A stretch of 64,000 bases of DNA from an uncultured Acidimicrobiia bacterium (GTDB taxonomy: Bacteria; Actinomycetota; Acidimicrobiia; Spongiisociales; Spongiisociaceae), in assembly GCA_958295745.1 (NCBI GenBank), contig OY282370.1, forward strand, positions 1,834,548 to 1,898,547. Direction: 5' to 3'. Under the pieces are notes generated by a model. That model saw only the letters and a list, made by a program, of their open reading frames with translations. It made no database searches and was not told where the DNA came from. Each line of letters opens with the position of its first letter. The first letter of the stretch is position 1. Shown piece after piece: positions 8,936 through 17,495 of this stretch. The position numbers were made by a program, and so were the translations under genes.

Positions 8936-10270
8936 TTGCGCCGTCTGAGAACCCTGCGGAGACCGATGGACCGCTACGAAGCCGACCTGTTGCTCACCAT
9001 GTCCGAGGGGGAGGGGCCGATCTCCTCCGGTGTGGTGGATGTCGTGGATGGAAGGGTCGTGTGGTCGGGGCCGTCCTCGGAAGCGCCTTGCCGGCCCGAG
9101 GCGGCCGTTCACCGGATCGAGGGCATCCTCATGCCCGGCATGGTGAACATCCACTGCCACTCCCCGATGGTGCTGGTCAGGGGGGCGGGGGAAGGGCTTC
9201 CCGTGGATCGCTGGCTGCGTGAGGCCATATGGCCGCGGGAGGCGATGCTGACCGCGGACGATGTCCGGGCCGGGATGCGGATGGGCGCCGCCGAGCTGCT
9301 CTCGAACGGGATAACCACCTCGGTGGAGATGTACTTCCACGGCGACGCGGTGGCCAGGGGCGCCGCCGAGGCGGGGCTGAGGTGCCTGGTGACCGCTCCG
9401 GTGATCGAGGACGCCCGGTTGAGCAGGTTCGGCGTCTGGGAGGCGCAGATCGAAGAGATGGTCGCCACCCGCGACCGGTGGGCATCGAGCGGCCTGATAG
9501 AGGTGGGCATGGGGCCTCACGCCGCCTATTCGATCCCGGAAAGGTGCCTGCGCCGGATCGCTGAGATCGCCGCCGACACCGGGATGCTCGTCCATATCCA
9601 CGTGGCCGAACAGGAATGGGAAGACGCCGCCGTCCGAGAGCGATCGGGCATGTCCGCCCCCGCCTATCTCGAATCGATCGGGCTTCTCGAAGGCCGGGCT
9701 CTGGCGGCCCATGCGGTGTGGATTTCGGACGAGGACATCGACGTCTTCGCCCGCAACGGCGTGTCGGTCGCCCATTGCCCCTGTTCCAACGCCAAGCACG
9801 CCTCCGGGGTGGCCAGGGTCGACGACCTTCTGGCGGCGGGAATCCGGGTCGGGATCGCCACCGACGGGCCTGCTTCCCATCACCGGCTCGATCTCTTCGA
9901 GGAGATGCGAACCGCCATCCGGCTGGCCCGGATCCGTCAGGGAGACGCCCGGGCCCTTCCGCCCGCCTTGGCGCTCCATATGGTTACGGCCGGGGCCGCC
10001 GACGCCATCGACCGCCCCGACTTGGGCCGCCTCGCTCCCGGTGCCCGGGCCGACATGGCGGCCCTCTCGCCCCTCGAACCGTCCCTCCATCCCGTGATTC
10101 CCGGCGAGGACGACCCTGTTTCGAGGATCGTGTGGTCGGGTTCTCCCGCCTGCGTGGAATCGGTTTGGGTGGGCGGCCGGCAGGTGGTGGAAGGGGGCCG
10201 GGTCACTTCGGTCGATATGGAAGAACTGCGGGCCGACATGACCGGCCGGGCCGGTAGGTTGTCCGGGTGA
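8936..10270 (+). CDS. Amidohydrolase, MTA/SAH or guanine/cytosine deaminase-like (MtaD/TRZ group)
   Basis: A metal-dependent hydrolase of the TRZ/ATZ deaminase group. Metal-binding and catalytic motifs are visible: NIHCHS (H73, H75), HIHVAEQEWE, LAAHAVWI, HCPCSNAKHASG and TDGPASHHRLDLFEEM. The last resembles the TDGxASNNxLDLxxE signature of 5'-methylthioadenosine/S-adenosylhomocysteine deaminases. A purine nucleoside phosphorylase follows 100 bases downstream, so deamination of a purine nucleoside followed by phosphorolysis is a sensible pathway. The TTG at 8936 has GGGAG six bases upstream; ATG at 8966 is an equally reasonable start and gives a more usual N-terminus. The exact substrate cannot be told from sequence. 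Confidence 0.85.
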   Translation: MRRLRTLRRPMDRYEADLLLTMSEGEGPISSGVVDVVDGRVVWSGPSSEAPCRPEAAVHRIEGILMPGMVNIHCHSPMVLVRGAGEGLPVDRWLREAIWPREAMLTADDVRAGMRMGAAELLSNGITTSVEMYFHGDAVARGAAEAGLRCLVTAPVIEDARLSRFGVWEAQIEEMVATRDRWASSGLIEVGMGPHAAYSIPERCLRRIAEIAADTGMLVHIHVAEQEWEDAAVRERSGMSAPAYLESIGLLEGRALAAHAVWISDEDIDVFARNGVSVAHCPCSNAKHASGVARVDDLLAAGIRVGIATDGPASHHRLDLFEEMRTAIRLARIRQGDARALPPALALHMVTAGAADAIDRPDLGRLAPGARADMAALSPLEPSLHPVIPGEDDPVSRIVWSGSPACVESVWVGGRQVVEGGRVTSVDMEELRADMTGRAGRLSG

Positions 10271-10370
10271 CCGGACGGGCGGCGCCCTGTATCCCTGTCG
10301 GGAGTCGGATCGGAACCGGCCGGCCCGGCGTCGGGGTCACAGCCGCCGGGGCCACGGGGGCGGTCCGCCG

Positions 10371-11195
10371 ATGACGGGCCTCTACGAACGCCTGACCGAG
10401 GCCGCCGGGGCCCTCGCCCGGCTGACCGGGTTTGAGCGCCACGATGTGGTTGTGGTGCTGGGATCGGGCCTGGGCGGCTACCCCGCCTCTCTCGAGGATG
10501 CGGCGGCGGTGCCCTACACCGACCTGCCCGGGTTCCCGATCCCGCAGGCGGCGGGCCACGCCGGGACCGCCTATTCGGTGCGTATGGGCGGCAACCGGGT
10601 GCTGTTGCTCTCCGGTCGGGTCCATGACTACGAGGGCTATCCGGCCGACGTGATCACATTCCCCGTGCGCACGGCGATCCTGGCCGGATGCCGGACGGTG
10701 GTGCTCACCAATGCGGCCGGGGGGTGCGGAGAGGGAATCGAGCCGGGCGATCTGGTGCTGATCACCGACCACATCAACCTGGCCGGTGTAAGCCCCCTGC
10801 GGGGTGACAATGACGAGCGGCTCGGCCCCCGGTTCCCCGACATGACCGACTTGTACACCCCGGCGCTGCGAGACAAGGCCCGGGCCGCGGCGGCCGAGGC
10901 GGGGGTGACCCTCGGGGAAGGCGTATACATGTGGTGGCACGGCCCCATGTTCGAGACGCCGGCCGAGATCAGGATGGCGATGATCCTGGGCGCCTCCCTG
11001 GTCGGGATGTCGACCGTCCCGGAGGCGGTGGCCGCCCGCCATATGGGGGCGGATGTGCTGGCCGTATCCCTTTGCACCAACCGGGCGGCGGGCCTTTCCG
11101 GGCGGAGGATCACGTCGGAGGAGGTCATCGAGGCCGCGGCGCAGGCCGCCGGGCGGTTCAGGGCTTTCTTCGATGCCCTGCTCCCCGGGTTGTAG
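10371..11195 (+). CDS. punA: Purine nucleoside phosphorylase
   Basis: Phosphorolysis of purine nucleosides to base plus ribose 1-phosphate in the cytosol. At 274 residues it matches the trimeric PNP/MTAP family. Motifs seen: GSGLG (31-35) for phosphate, GRVHDYEGY (82-90), TNAAGG (113-118), the YMWWHGPMFETPAEI segment near the substrate pocket, MSTVPEAVAA, and CTNRAAG, where the family has a TN base-contact element. It probably shares a salvage role with the deaminase upstream and precedes a methyltransferase gene by 30 bases. It could prefer methylthioadenosine-derived nucleosides; the sequence does not decide this. Confidence 0.92.
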   Translation: MTGLYERLTEAAGALARLTGFERHDVVVVLGSGLGGYPASLEDAAAVPYTDLPGFPIPQAAGHAGTAYSVRMGGNRVLLLSGRVHDYEGYPADVITFPVRTAILAGCRTVVLTNAAGGCGEGIEPGDLVLITDHINLAGVSPLRGDNDERLGPRFPDMTDLYTPALRDKARAAAAEAGVTLGEGVYMWWHGPMFETPAEIRMAMILGASLVGMSTVPEAVAARHMGADVLAVSLCTNRAAGLSGRRITSEEVIEAAAQAAGRFRAFFDALLPGL

Positions 11196-11225
11196 GCGGC
11201 GTCCGTCCGGGCCCTCGCCGGGCGC

Positions 11226-12287
11226 GTGAGACAGTTGAAGGAGCGCATCGCCGCCGAGATCGCCCGGAGGGGTCCGATCCCCTTCGAACGGTTCATGGAG
11301 ATGGCGCTCTACGACCCTGACGGCGGTTACTTCGCCGCCGGTCCGCTCCGTTCCCACGAGCGGGGGGATTTTCTCACCAGCCCCGAGGTGAGCACGGAGT
11401 TCGGCATCGCCCTGGCCCGCTTCGTCGAGCGGGAGTATCACCGCCTGGGCGGCCCGCCCGGTTTCATGGTTATGGAGGCGGGGGCCGGATCCGGGTCCCT
11501 TCTGGCGTCCTTGCTCGACGCCCTTCCCTTCACCCCGCGGGCGGCGGCGGTGGAGGCCTCGCCGGCCGCCCGTGAGGCTGTAGGGGCCCGCCTTCCGCAG
11601 GTCGAGGTGTACCCCCGAAGCGGGCCGCCGGGCCGTTTCCGAGGGGTGGTGATCGCCAACGAGATGGTGGACAACCTGCCGGTAGCGGTCGCGGTGCGGG
11701 GCGCCGAGGGCTGGTCGGAGCGTTGGGTGGGGGCGGACGGCGCCGGATTGGTGCTGGTCGAGGCCCCCGTGCGCCCCGAAGTGTCGGTGTGGCTGGATGC
11801 GTACGCCGGTGAGGTTCCCGTCGGCGGGGTGGTGGAGTGCCAGCTCGAGGCGGCGGCCTGGATGGACAGGACGGCCGGGCTGCTGGAGGCCGGGTCGATC
11901 CTGGTGATCGACTACGGCGGCACCGCCGAAGGGCTGCTGCCCCGGCGCCGTGAGGGGACGCTGCGCACCTACCGGTCCCATCTCCCGGGGCCTCACCCCC
12001 TCGACGCCCCCGGCGCCTCCGACCTCACCTCCGACGTCAACTTCACGGCGCTCATGGAGGCCGCAATGGAGCGCGGCATGGAATGCGAGATGGTCCGCCA
12101 GGACGAGTTCTTGGCCGCTCTCGGTTTGGCCGACCGTCTGAAACGGCTGCGCAGGAAGGAGCTGGAGCTGGCCCGGACCGGCGGCCCGATGGAGCGCCTC
12201 CGGGTGCGCAGCAAGGTGAAGGAGATCGAAACCCTCATCGACCCCCGCGGCCTGGGCGGTTTCCGAATCCTGACAGCCCGCCGATGA
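11226..12287 (+). CDS. SAM-dependent methyltransferase, MidA/NDUFAF7 family
   Basis: A 353-residue protein of the family that includes the complex I assembly methyltransferase MidA/NDUFAF7. The N-terminus has the family segment IPFERFMEMALYDPDGGYF followed by DFLTSPEVSTEFG. The SAM-binding loop is EAGAGSGSLLASLL, and the later element IANEMVDNLPV corresponds to the usual NELLDALP. GTG is taken as start. It follows the phosphorylase by 30 bases, probably in one transcript. Its protein substrate in bacteria is not known. The nearby nuoN end is only a weak contextual link to complex I. Confidence 0.88.
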   Translation: MRQLKERIAAEIARRGPIPFERFMEMALYDPDGGYFAAGPLRSHERGDFLTSPEVSTEFGIALARFVEREYHRLGGPPGFMVMEAGAGSGSLLASLLDALPFTPRAAAVEASPAAREAVGARLPQVEVYPRSGPPGRFRGVVIANEMVDNLPVAVAVRGAEGWSERWVGADGAGLVLVEAPVRPEVSVWLDAYAGEVPVGGVVECQLEAAAWMDRTAGLLEAGSILVIDYGGTAEGLLPRRREGTLRTYRSHLPGPHPLDAPGASDLTSDVNFTALMEAAMERGMECEMVRQDEFLAALGLADRLKRLRRKELELARTGGPMERLRVRSKVKEIETLIDPRGLGGFRILTARR

Positions 12288-12391
12288 ACGGGGCATGAGC
12301 GGCCCGGCATCGCCGTGGGATGGCCGGGGAAGCGGGTCCTTTCCTTCTGAAATTTGTCCTGAAAATAGAGATTTCTCTCATAATAGGGACT

Positions 12392-12416
12392 GATTCTAGA
12401 GATTATTTCTAGAATC
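12392..12416. repeat. Perfect inverted repeat, probable operator of the downstream ATPase gene
   Basis: GATTCTAGA (12392-12400) and its exact complement TCTAGAATC (12408-12416) flank seven bases. A second perfect palindrome, AGAGATTTCTCT, lies at 12367-12378. Both sit in an AT-rich island that fills most of the 174-base gap before the ATPase start at 12462. This suits a dimeric repressor site or a transcription-start region. No T-tract follows, which argues against a terminator. Confidence 0.6.
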
Positions 12417-12461
12417 ACCACAATTATGGGTAGAGTGAGACCTCTCGGATAGGAGCAAGCC

Positions 12462-14528
12462 ATGTTGTATAGACGGCGCATACAGGATGTGGCTCTCCAA
12501 ATGATGGACGAGATTCCGGTGGTGATGCTGCAGGGGCCCAGGACGGTGGGGAAGTCGACTCTGTTGGGGGAGATGGCCCGGCCCTTCGGCGGCGGCATAT
12601 TGGATCTGGACAACCCGGCTGTCTTGGAGAGGGCGCCCTTCGAGCCGGACGTATTTGCCGGTGCCGGGCCCGTCTTCATCGATGAATACCAGAAGTTGCC
12701 GGAGACCTTGGATCAGATCAAGGCGGCTCTGAACCGGGGCGGCGCCAACGGCCGGTTCGTGCTTACCGGATCCGCCCGCCACGACGCCCTGCCTCGGGGC
12801 GCCCAGGCTCTGACCGGGCGGCTCTATCGAGTGCCGGTGCTGCCGTTGGCGCAGGTCGAGATGGCAGGGGTGGGCGGCAATTTCGTGGAGGACGCGTTCG
12901 AGAGGCTCGACGACCTGGCTGCGTCCGGTGCGTCTGTCACCACACGGGACCAGTACATGGAGAAGGCGCTGGTGGGAGGATTTCCGATGGCCGTCGCAAG
13001 CCCCGACGAGGAGGCCCGCGGGCGGTGGTTCGATCAGTACGTGAGCTTGTCGATCATGGAAGACGCCCGCGACCTGAGGAGGTTCCACAGACCTGACAGG
13101 CTTCCCCGGCTGCTGAGGCGGCTCGCCGCCCAAACCGGGCAACGCCTCAACATCTCCAAGGCGGGCAATGACACCGGAATCAACAACGCCACCGCTCATG
13201 TCTACACCAGGCTGATGGAGGCGGTTTTCTTGCTGGATCTGCTTCCTGCCTGGACCGAGACCGATCTCGGCCCGGCCCGGCGGCCCAAGGTGCATATGGT
13301 GGATTCGGGTGTGGCCGGCCGGCTGCTGGGGTTGACGACCGGCAGGCTGCGCAGCCGGGACCCGGTGTTCGCCGACCGGTTCGGCCGGCTGCTGGAGACC
13401 TTCGTGGTGGGTGAGGTTCGCAAGATGGTGCCGTGGCTCGGCGGCGCCTATCGATACAAGATGGGTTATTGGCATAGATCGAACGGGGAGGTCGATCTGG
13501 TGGTGGAGAGGCCTTCGGACGGAGGTGTGCTCGGCATCGAGGTGAAGGCCGGTCAACGTATCCGGCCTGACGACACCAGGGGTCTCCGCCTGCTGAGGGA
13601 GGAGCTGGGGGACCGATTCATCGCCGGGCTGCTGATGAACACAGGCGACCGCCCCTACCGGTTGGAGGACCGCATATATGTGATGCCCATCGACAAGCTG
13701 TGGCGGGGAGAGGCGGCGGCGCCGTCCGGCGGCGGGGCGGGTGATCCACAGGAGAGAAAGGTGATGGCGGGCGGGGGCCGGTTCATCGAGGATATCCAGG
13801 AGGAAGACCCGCTTCCGGCGTTCCTGCGCGCCGCGGCCTCGAGGCTGGCCGAAGAGATAAACCCCGAAGGGTTTCCATACTGGGAGATCGCCTTGATACC
13901 CGATAGGCCCGTCCTGTTCGAGGATTTCTATACGTCTGACGGTGTGGTGGGCGCTCTGGGGAGGGCGCAGGAGGCTCAATCGGTGGAACCCTCCTTCGGG
14001 CTCGGCGCCGGGGGGAGGGTGGAAGTCCGAGATCGGGTTGCGGTGCTCACGGATGCCGGGCGGGGCGTCCTTGTTCATCAGAGAGGATCGATGGCGGCGG
14101 TGGCGGTCTGCGGCCGGGCTTTCCTGACACAGGGCGGCGGCGCCGGGGTCACAGGACAATTCAACGTGGACCACCGCATGCTGACGGGCTGGGTTTTCGA
14201 GCTGGCCCGATTCGCTCACCGGGAGCTGCTGCCGCATCTTCCCGGTCCTCACTGGACATTTTGGTCGGCCGGTCGGCGCCTCCAGAGCCGCGACCCTTCG
14301 CTGTCGGTGGGGGACCACCCTCTGTTGTTTCGGCCGCATACCACGGGTATACCCCACTCGACCGCGGTAGCCGACAATCCCGCCCACAAGGCCGTAGATC
14401 CTTCGCACGATCCGGAGACGGACGGGTTCGGATTGCTGGCCTCCTTCTATGAATGGTTCGGGGTTCCGGCGCGGCTGCTGCCCGGCGCCGAGCAGAGGCG
14501 GCTGGTCGTTCCCCCGGATATCCGATGA
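12462..14528 (+). CDS. AAA ATPase with DUF4143 and an extra unknown C-terminal domain (copy 2)
   Basis: A 688-residue protein; the usual length for this family is about 400-430. Residues 1-412 are the standard AAA_14/DUF4143 architecture: Walker A GPRTVGKS (25-32), PVFIDEYQ, FVLTGSARHD, MVDSGVAGRLL, then EVDLVVERP and LGIEVKAG with D345, E360 and K362 placed like a nuclease fold. Residues 421-688 form an extra domain that I do not recognise, including YWEIALIPDRPVLFEDFY and PHWTFWSAGRRLQSRD. The ribosome site GGAG precedes the ATG. The linker at the junction (AAAPSGGGAGDPQ) suggests a fusion. Upstream palindromes may bind its regulator. Confidence 0.85.
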   Translation: MLYRRRIQDVALQMMDEIPVVMLQGPRTVGKSTLLGEMARPFGGGILDLDNPAVLERAPFEPDVFAGAGPVFIDEYQKLPETLDQIKAALNRGGANGRFVLTGSARHDALPRGAQALTGRLYRVPVLPLAQVEMAGVGGNFVEDAFERLDDLAASGASVTTRDQYMEKALVGGFPMAVASPDEEARGRWFDQYVSLSIMEDARDLRRFHRPDRLPRLLRRLAAQTGQRLNISKAGNDTGINNATAHVYTRLMEAVFLLDLLPAWTETDLGPARRPKVHMVDSGVAGRLLGLTTGRLRSRDPVFADRFGRLLETFVVGEVRKMVPWLGGAYRYKMGYWHRSNGEVDLVVERPSDGGVLGIEVKAGQRIRPDDTRGLRLLREELGDRFIAGLLMNTGDRPYRLEDRIYVMPIDKLWRGEAAAPSGGGAGDPQERKVMAGGGRFIEDIQEEDPLPAFLRAAASRLAEEINPEGFPYWEIALIPDRPVLFEDFYTSDGVVGALGRAQEAQSVEPSFGLGAGGRVEVRDRVAVLTDAGRGVLVHQRGSMAAVAVCGRAFLTQGGGAGVTGQFNVDHRMLTGWVFELARFAHRELLPHLPGPHWTFWSAGRRLQSRDPSLSVGDHPLLFRPHTTGIPHSTAVADNPAHKAVDPSHDPETDGFGLLASFYEWFGVPARLLPGAEQRRLVVPPDIR

Positions 14529-14604
14529 GCCGGGGTGACCGTGACCGGCTTCTCCGTCGGAGCGTGTTTCCTCATTACGTCCGGGTGCCGGTAGGATGGG
14601 GGGT

Positions 14605-15456
14605 ATGAACAACTTAAAGACCGTTGCCATGCTCAGCTTGATGAGCGCCCTCGTTTGGTTGATCGGTTGGGTGGTGTTCGGCGGGTCGCGCGGGATGCTG
14701 ATAGGTCTGCTGTTCGCCGTCGGCCTGAACCTCCTCGTCTACTTCTTCTCGGCCAAGATGGCGCTGGCCATGAGCCGGGCCCGCCCCGCCGCCGAGCACG
14801 AGCTTCCCAAGGTGTACGGCATCATCCGCCGGCTGGCCGCCACCTCGGACATGCCGATGCCCTCGATCCACCTGATCGACTCGCCGCAGCCCAACGCCTT
14901 CGCCACCGGCCGCAACCCGAAGAACGCCGCCGTGGCGGTGACCACCGGAATCCTCCAGATCATGAGGGACGACGAGCTCGAAGGGGTCTTGGCCCACGAG
15001 CTGTCCCACGTGCGCAACCGCGACATATTGATCTCCTCGATCGCCGCCATGCTGGCCGCCGCCCTGTCCATCTTCGCCCGCATGGCCTTCTGGACCGGAG
15101 GGGGCCGGGACCGCGGCCCCATAGGGTTGGTGATCACCATCCTGGCCCTCATCCTGGCCCCCCTCGCCGGCATCGTCATCCGCATGGCCATCTCCAGGGC
15201 CCGCGAATACCAGGCCGACGCCTCCGGCGCCCGCATGACCGGCCAGCCGCTCAGCCTGGCCAGGGCGCTGGACAAGATCGGCGCCGCTTCGGAACGGACC
15301 CCCATGAAGGTCAACCCGGCGGTCAGCCAGCTGTTCATCGCCGATCCCCTCAAGGCATTGGGGGGGAGGCGCTCCCGCCGCGGAGGCCTGTTCTCCACCC
15401 ATCCCCCCATCGAGGAGAGGATCCGGCGGCTGGAGGCGATGTACTACCAGCACTGA
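14605..15456 (+). CDS. htpX: HtpX-type zinc metalloprotease
   Basis: A membrane-integrated protease that degrades misfolded membrane proteins, with its active site on the cytoplasmic side. Two N-terminal membrane helices are seen at about 5-50. The zinc site HELSH (HExxH) lies in VLAHELSHVRNRD, and the third ligand glutamate is in SRAREYQADASGA. Two further hydrophobic segments follow the zinc site. Its 283 residues match the family (about 280-295). ATG at 14605 was chosen over the in-frame ATG at 14596 because the G-rich ribosome site AGGATGGGGGG lies immediately before it. The C-terminal THPPIEERIRRLE is typical. Confidence 0.95.
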   Translation: MNNLKTVAMLSLMSALVWLIGWVVFGGSRGMLIGLLFAVGLNLLVYFFSAKMALAMSRARPAAEHELPKVYGIIRRLAATSDMPMPSIHLIDSPQPNAFATGRNPKNAAVAVTTGILQIMRDDELEGVLAHELSHVRNRDILISSIAAMLAAALSIFARMAFWTGGGRDRGPIGLVITILALILAPLAGIVIRMAISRAREYQADASGARMTGQPLSLARALDKIGAASERTPMKVNPAVSQLFIADPLKALGGRRSRRGGLFSTHPPIEERIRRLEAMYYQH

Positions 15457-15539
15457 GCCGGCCTCGATCGATGGGATACGAGAGACGCGGCCGTCGGGGG
15501 GCGGCGAAGGCAGACGGCGGGGTGGTTTTTTAGCGCTTT

Positions 15540-15566
15540 TTGACATCGGTCCGCACCTACTAGAAT
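15540..15566 (+). promoter_or_regulatory. Predicted promoter of the tRNA-Tyr/Thr/Met (and possibly tuf) cluster
   Basis: TTGACA (15540-15545) and TAGAAT (15561-15566) are 15 bases apart, a slightly short spacer, just upstream of tRNA-Tyr. The preceding GACGG-rich hairpin followed by a run of six T (to about 15531) could end htpX transcription. Confidence 0.5.
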
Positions 15567-15608
15567 CCACCCGCGGGCGGCGCTCCGCGTATCGGGCGTC
15601 GAACCCGT

Positions 15609-15691
15609 GCCGGGATGCCCGAGCGGCCAAAGGGAGCAGACTGTAAATCTGCCGGTTGTTGCCTACGGAGGTTCGAATCCTTCTCCCGGCA
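15609..15691 (+). tRNA. tRNA-Tyr (GTA)
   Basis: A seven-base acceptor stem GCCGGGA pairs with TCCCGGC, with a T-loop TTCGAAT and a long variable arm as expected for a class II tRNA. The anticodon loop contains GTA in ACTGTAAATCT. The 3' CCA is not fully encoded. It is first in a run of three tRNAs. Confidence 0.95.
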
Positions 15692-15723
15692 CCGGACGGC
15701 GGGCGGTGACGTTCACCGGCCAA

Positions 15724-15797
15724 GCCCCCTTAGCTCAGTAGGCCAGAGCGCCTCCATGGTAAGGAGGAGGTCTCCGGTTCGAATCCGGAAGGGGGCT
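15724..15797 (+). tRNA. tRNA-Thr (GGT)
   Basis: Acceptor stem GCCCCCT/AGGGGGC and anticodon stem CCTCC/GGAGG around the loop ATGGTAA, which gives anticodon GGT. T-arm CCGG-TTCGAAT-CCGG. It lies 32 bases after tRNA-Tyr. Confidence 0.95.
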
Positions 15798-15840
15798 CTA
15801 CCGGGCGGCGCCGGCGGAGGGCCGGGGTTGCCCGGCGGGA

Positions 15841-15914
15841 GGCGGCGTAGCTCAGTAGGTAAGAGCGCTCGACTCATAATCGAGAGGTCGGCAGTTCGAG
15901 TCTGCCCGCCGCTA
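15841..15914 (+). tRNA. tRNA-Met (CAT), elongator type
   Basis: Anticodon stem CTCGA/TCGAG around the loop CTCATAA gives anticodon CAT. There is no run of three G:C pairs in the anticodon stem and no C1:A72 mismatch, so it is not the initiator. The acceptor stem reads GGCGGCG against CGCCGCT, leaving a G1-U72 wobble at the end, a slightly unusual terminal pair. tRNA-Ile2 (lysidine) also carries CAT and is a minor alternative; the Tyr-Thr-Met order favours Met. Confidence 0.88.
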
Positions 15915-16034
15915 CGGGAACGGCGGCCGCCTGCCGCAGGAGGCCGTCGAGCGAGTCTCGTAGAGCAGTAACCTACCGGACAATCCCAAAAACAAGAGAA
16001 CGAACCAAGAGAACCTTCAAGGAGAAGCAACACC

Positions 16035-17225
16035 ATGGCTAAGGCTAGGTTTGAGCGGGTTAAGCCGCATGTGAATGTTGGGACTATGGGTCATATTGAT
16101 CATGGTAAGACGACGTTGACGGCTGCGATTACTCGGGTGTTGTCTGAGCGGGTGCCTGGGCGTAATGTGTTTACGGTGTTTGATGATATTGATAAGGCTC
16201 CTGAGGAGCGTGAGCGTGGTATTACGATTTCGATTGCGCATGTGGAGTATGAGACTGATTTGCGTCATTATGCGCATGTGGATATGCCTGGTCATGCTGA
16301 TTATATTAAGAATATGATTACGGGGGCGGCGCAGGTGGATGGGGCTGTGTTGGTGGTGTCGGCGGCGGATGGTCCGATGCCGCAGACGCGTGAGCATGTG
16401 TTGTTGGCGCGTCAGGTGGGGGTGCCGTGTGTGGTGGTGGCGTTGAATAAGGTGGATTTGGTGGATGATGAGGAGTTGTTGGAGTTGGTGGAGTTGGAGG
16501 TGCGGGAGTTGTTGGGGGATTATGGGTTTCCTGGGGATGATGTGCCGGTGGTGCGGGTGTCGGCGTTGCGGGCGTTGGAGGGTGATGTGGGGGCTGCTGG
16601 GGGGGTGTTGGAGTTGATGGGGGCGGTGGATTCGTATGTTCCGGTGCCGGAGCGTCCGGTGGATCGGCCGTTTTTGATGCCGATTGAGGATGTGTTTTCG
16701 ATTACGGGTCGGGGGACGGTGGTTACGGGTCGGGTGGAGTCGGGTGTGGTTCGGGTGGGTGATCGGGTGGAGGTGGTTGGGTTGGGGGAGACTCGGGGGA
16801 CGGTGGCGACGGGGGTGGAGATGTTTCGGAAGTTGTTGGATGAGGGGTTGGCTGGGGATAATGTGGGGGTGTTGTTGCGGGGTGTGGGTCGGGGGGAGGT
16901 CGAGCGGGGTCAGGTGTTGGCGGCGCCGGGGTCGATTGAGCCTCATACGGGGTTCGAGGCGCAGGTGTATGTGTTGACGAAGGAGGAGGGTGGTCGTCAT
17001 AATCCGTTTTTTGGTGGGTATCAGCCGCAGTTTTATTTCCGGACGACGGATGTTACTGGTCGGGTGGGGTTGCCTGTGGGGGTGGAGATGGTGATGCCTG
17101 GGGATAATACGGTGATGTCGGTGGAGTTGGGTTCGGCTATTGCTATGGATGAGGGGTTGCGGTTTGCTATTCGTGAGGGTGGTCGGACTGTGGGTGCGGG
17201 CACCGTCACCAAAATAACCAAATGA
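16035..17225 (+). CDS. tuf: Elongation factor Tu with almost no C-ending codons
   Basis: A GTPase that delivers aminoacyl-tRNA to the ribosome. The 396 residues are complete: P-loop GHIDHGKT (19-26), switch I region [22 protein letters not shown] (M83 where most bacteria have Cys in DCPGH), NKVDLVD, and the C-terminal VGAGTVTKI. The ribosome site AAGGAG precedes the ATG. The gene stands alone behind three tRNAs, away from rpsL-rpsG-fusA. Its codon use is extraordinary: over codons 1-388 nearly every codon ends in G or T, only three end in C, none end in A, and all leucines are TTG. The last eight codons (GGC ACC GTC ACC AAA ATA ACC AAA) revert to C- and A-ending codons. Neighbouring genes use C-ending codons freely. 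The protein itself looks normal. Confidence 0.97.
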   Translation: MAKARFERVKPHVNVGTMGHIDHGKTTLTAAITRVLSERVPGRNVFTVFDDIDKAPEERERGITISIAHVEYETDLRHYAHVDMPGHADYIKNMITGAAQVDGAVLVVSAADGPMPQTREHVLLARQVGVPCVVVALNKVDLVDDEELLELVELEVRELLGDYGFPGDDVPVVRVSALRALEGDVGAAGGVLELMGAVDSYVPVPERPVDRPFLMPIEDVFSITGRGTVVTGRVESGVVRVGDRVEVVGLGETRGTVATGVEMFRKLLDEGLAGDNVGVLLRGVGRGEVERGQVLAAPGSIEPHTGFEAQVYVLTKEEGGRHNPFFGGYQPQFYFRTTDVTGRVGLPVGVEMVMPGDNTVMSVELGSAIAMDEGLRFAIREGGRTVGAGTVTKITK

Positions 17226-17303
17226 ACACGGAAACGATCGGCCGGATCCGATCGAATCCGACACCGACAGGTTTCGGACAGGTGATGAACGGGAAGAGAC
17301 ATC

Positions 17304-17483
17304 ATGGCTAAAAAAGGCAACCGCATAAAGATCACGCTCGAATGCACCGAGGCGCGGCCCGAGGGCAGGCCCCCGTCCCGTTACATCACCACCAAGAACC
17401 GCAACAACACCCGCGCCAGGTTGGAGCTCAAGAAGTACAACCCGTTTCTGCGGAGGCATACGGTTCACCGCGAGATCCGATAG
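17304..17483 (+). CDS. rpmG: 50S ribosomal protein L33
   Basis: A short (59-residue) protein of the large ribosomal subunit. It starts [16 protein letters not shown] and has the L33 signature [20 protein letters not shown] and a C-terminal [11 protein letters not shown]. Only one cysteine remains, so it is the zinc-free form. It lies 78 bases after tuf and 12 bases before the dehydratase gene, matching the actinobacterial order in which rpmG precedes had-type dehydratase genes, tRNA-Trp and secE. Confidence 0.93.
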   Translation: MAKKGNRIKITLECTEARPEGRPPSRYITTKNRNNTRARLELKKYNPFLRRHTVHREIR

Positions 17484-17495
17484 AGGGCCTCGACG

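Noticed and set aside
16017-17468. A 483-codon open frame on the minus strand covering the whole tuf gene
   Set aside because: It is a by-product of the C-free, G/T-ending codon pattern of tuf, which removes reverse-strand stops. The translation is a His/Arg/Pro-rich low-complexity chain.
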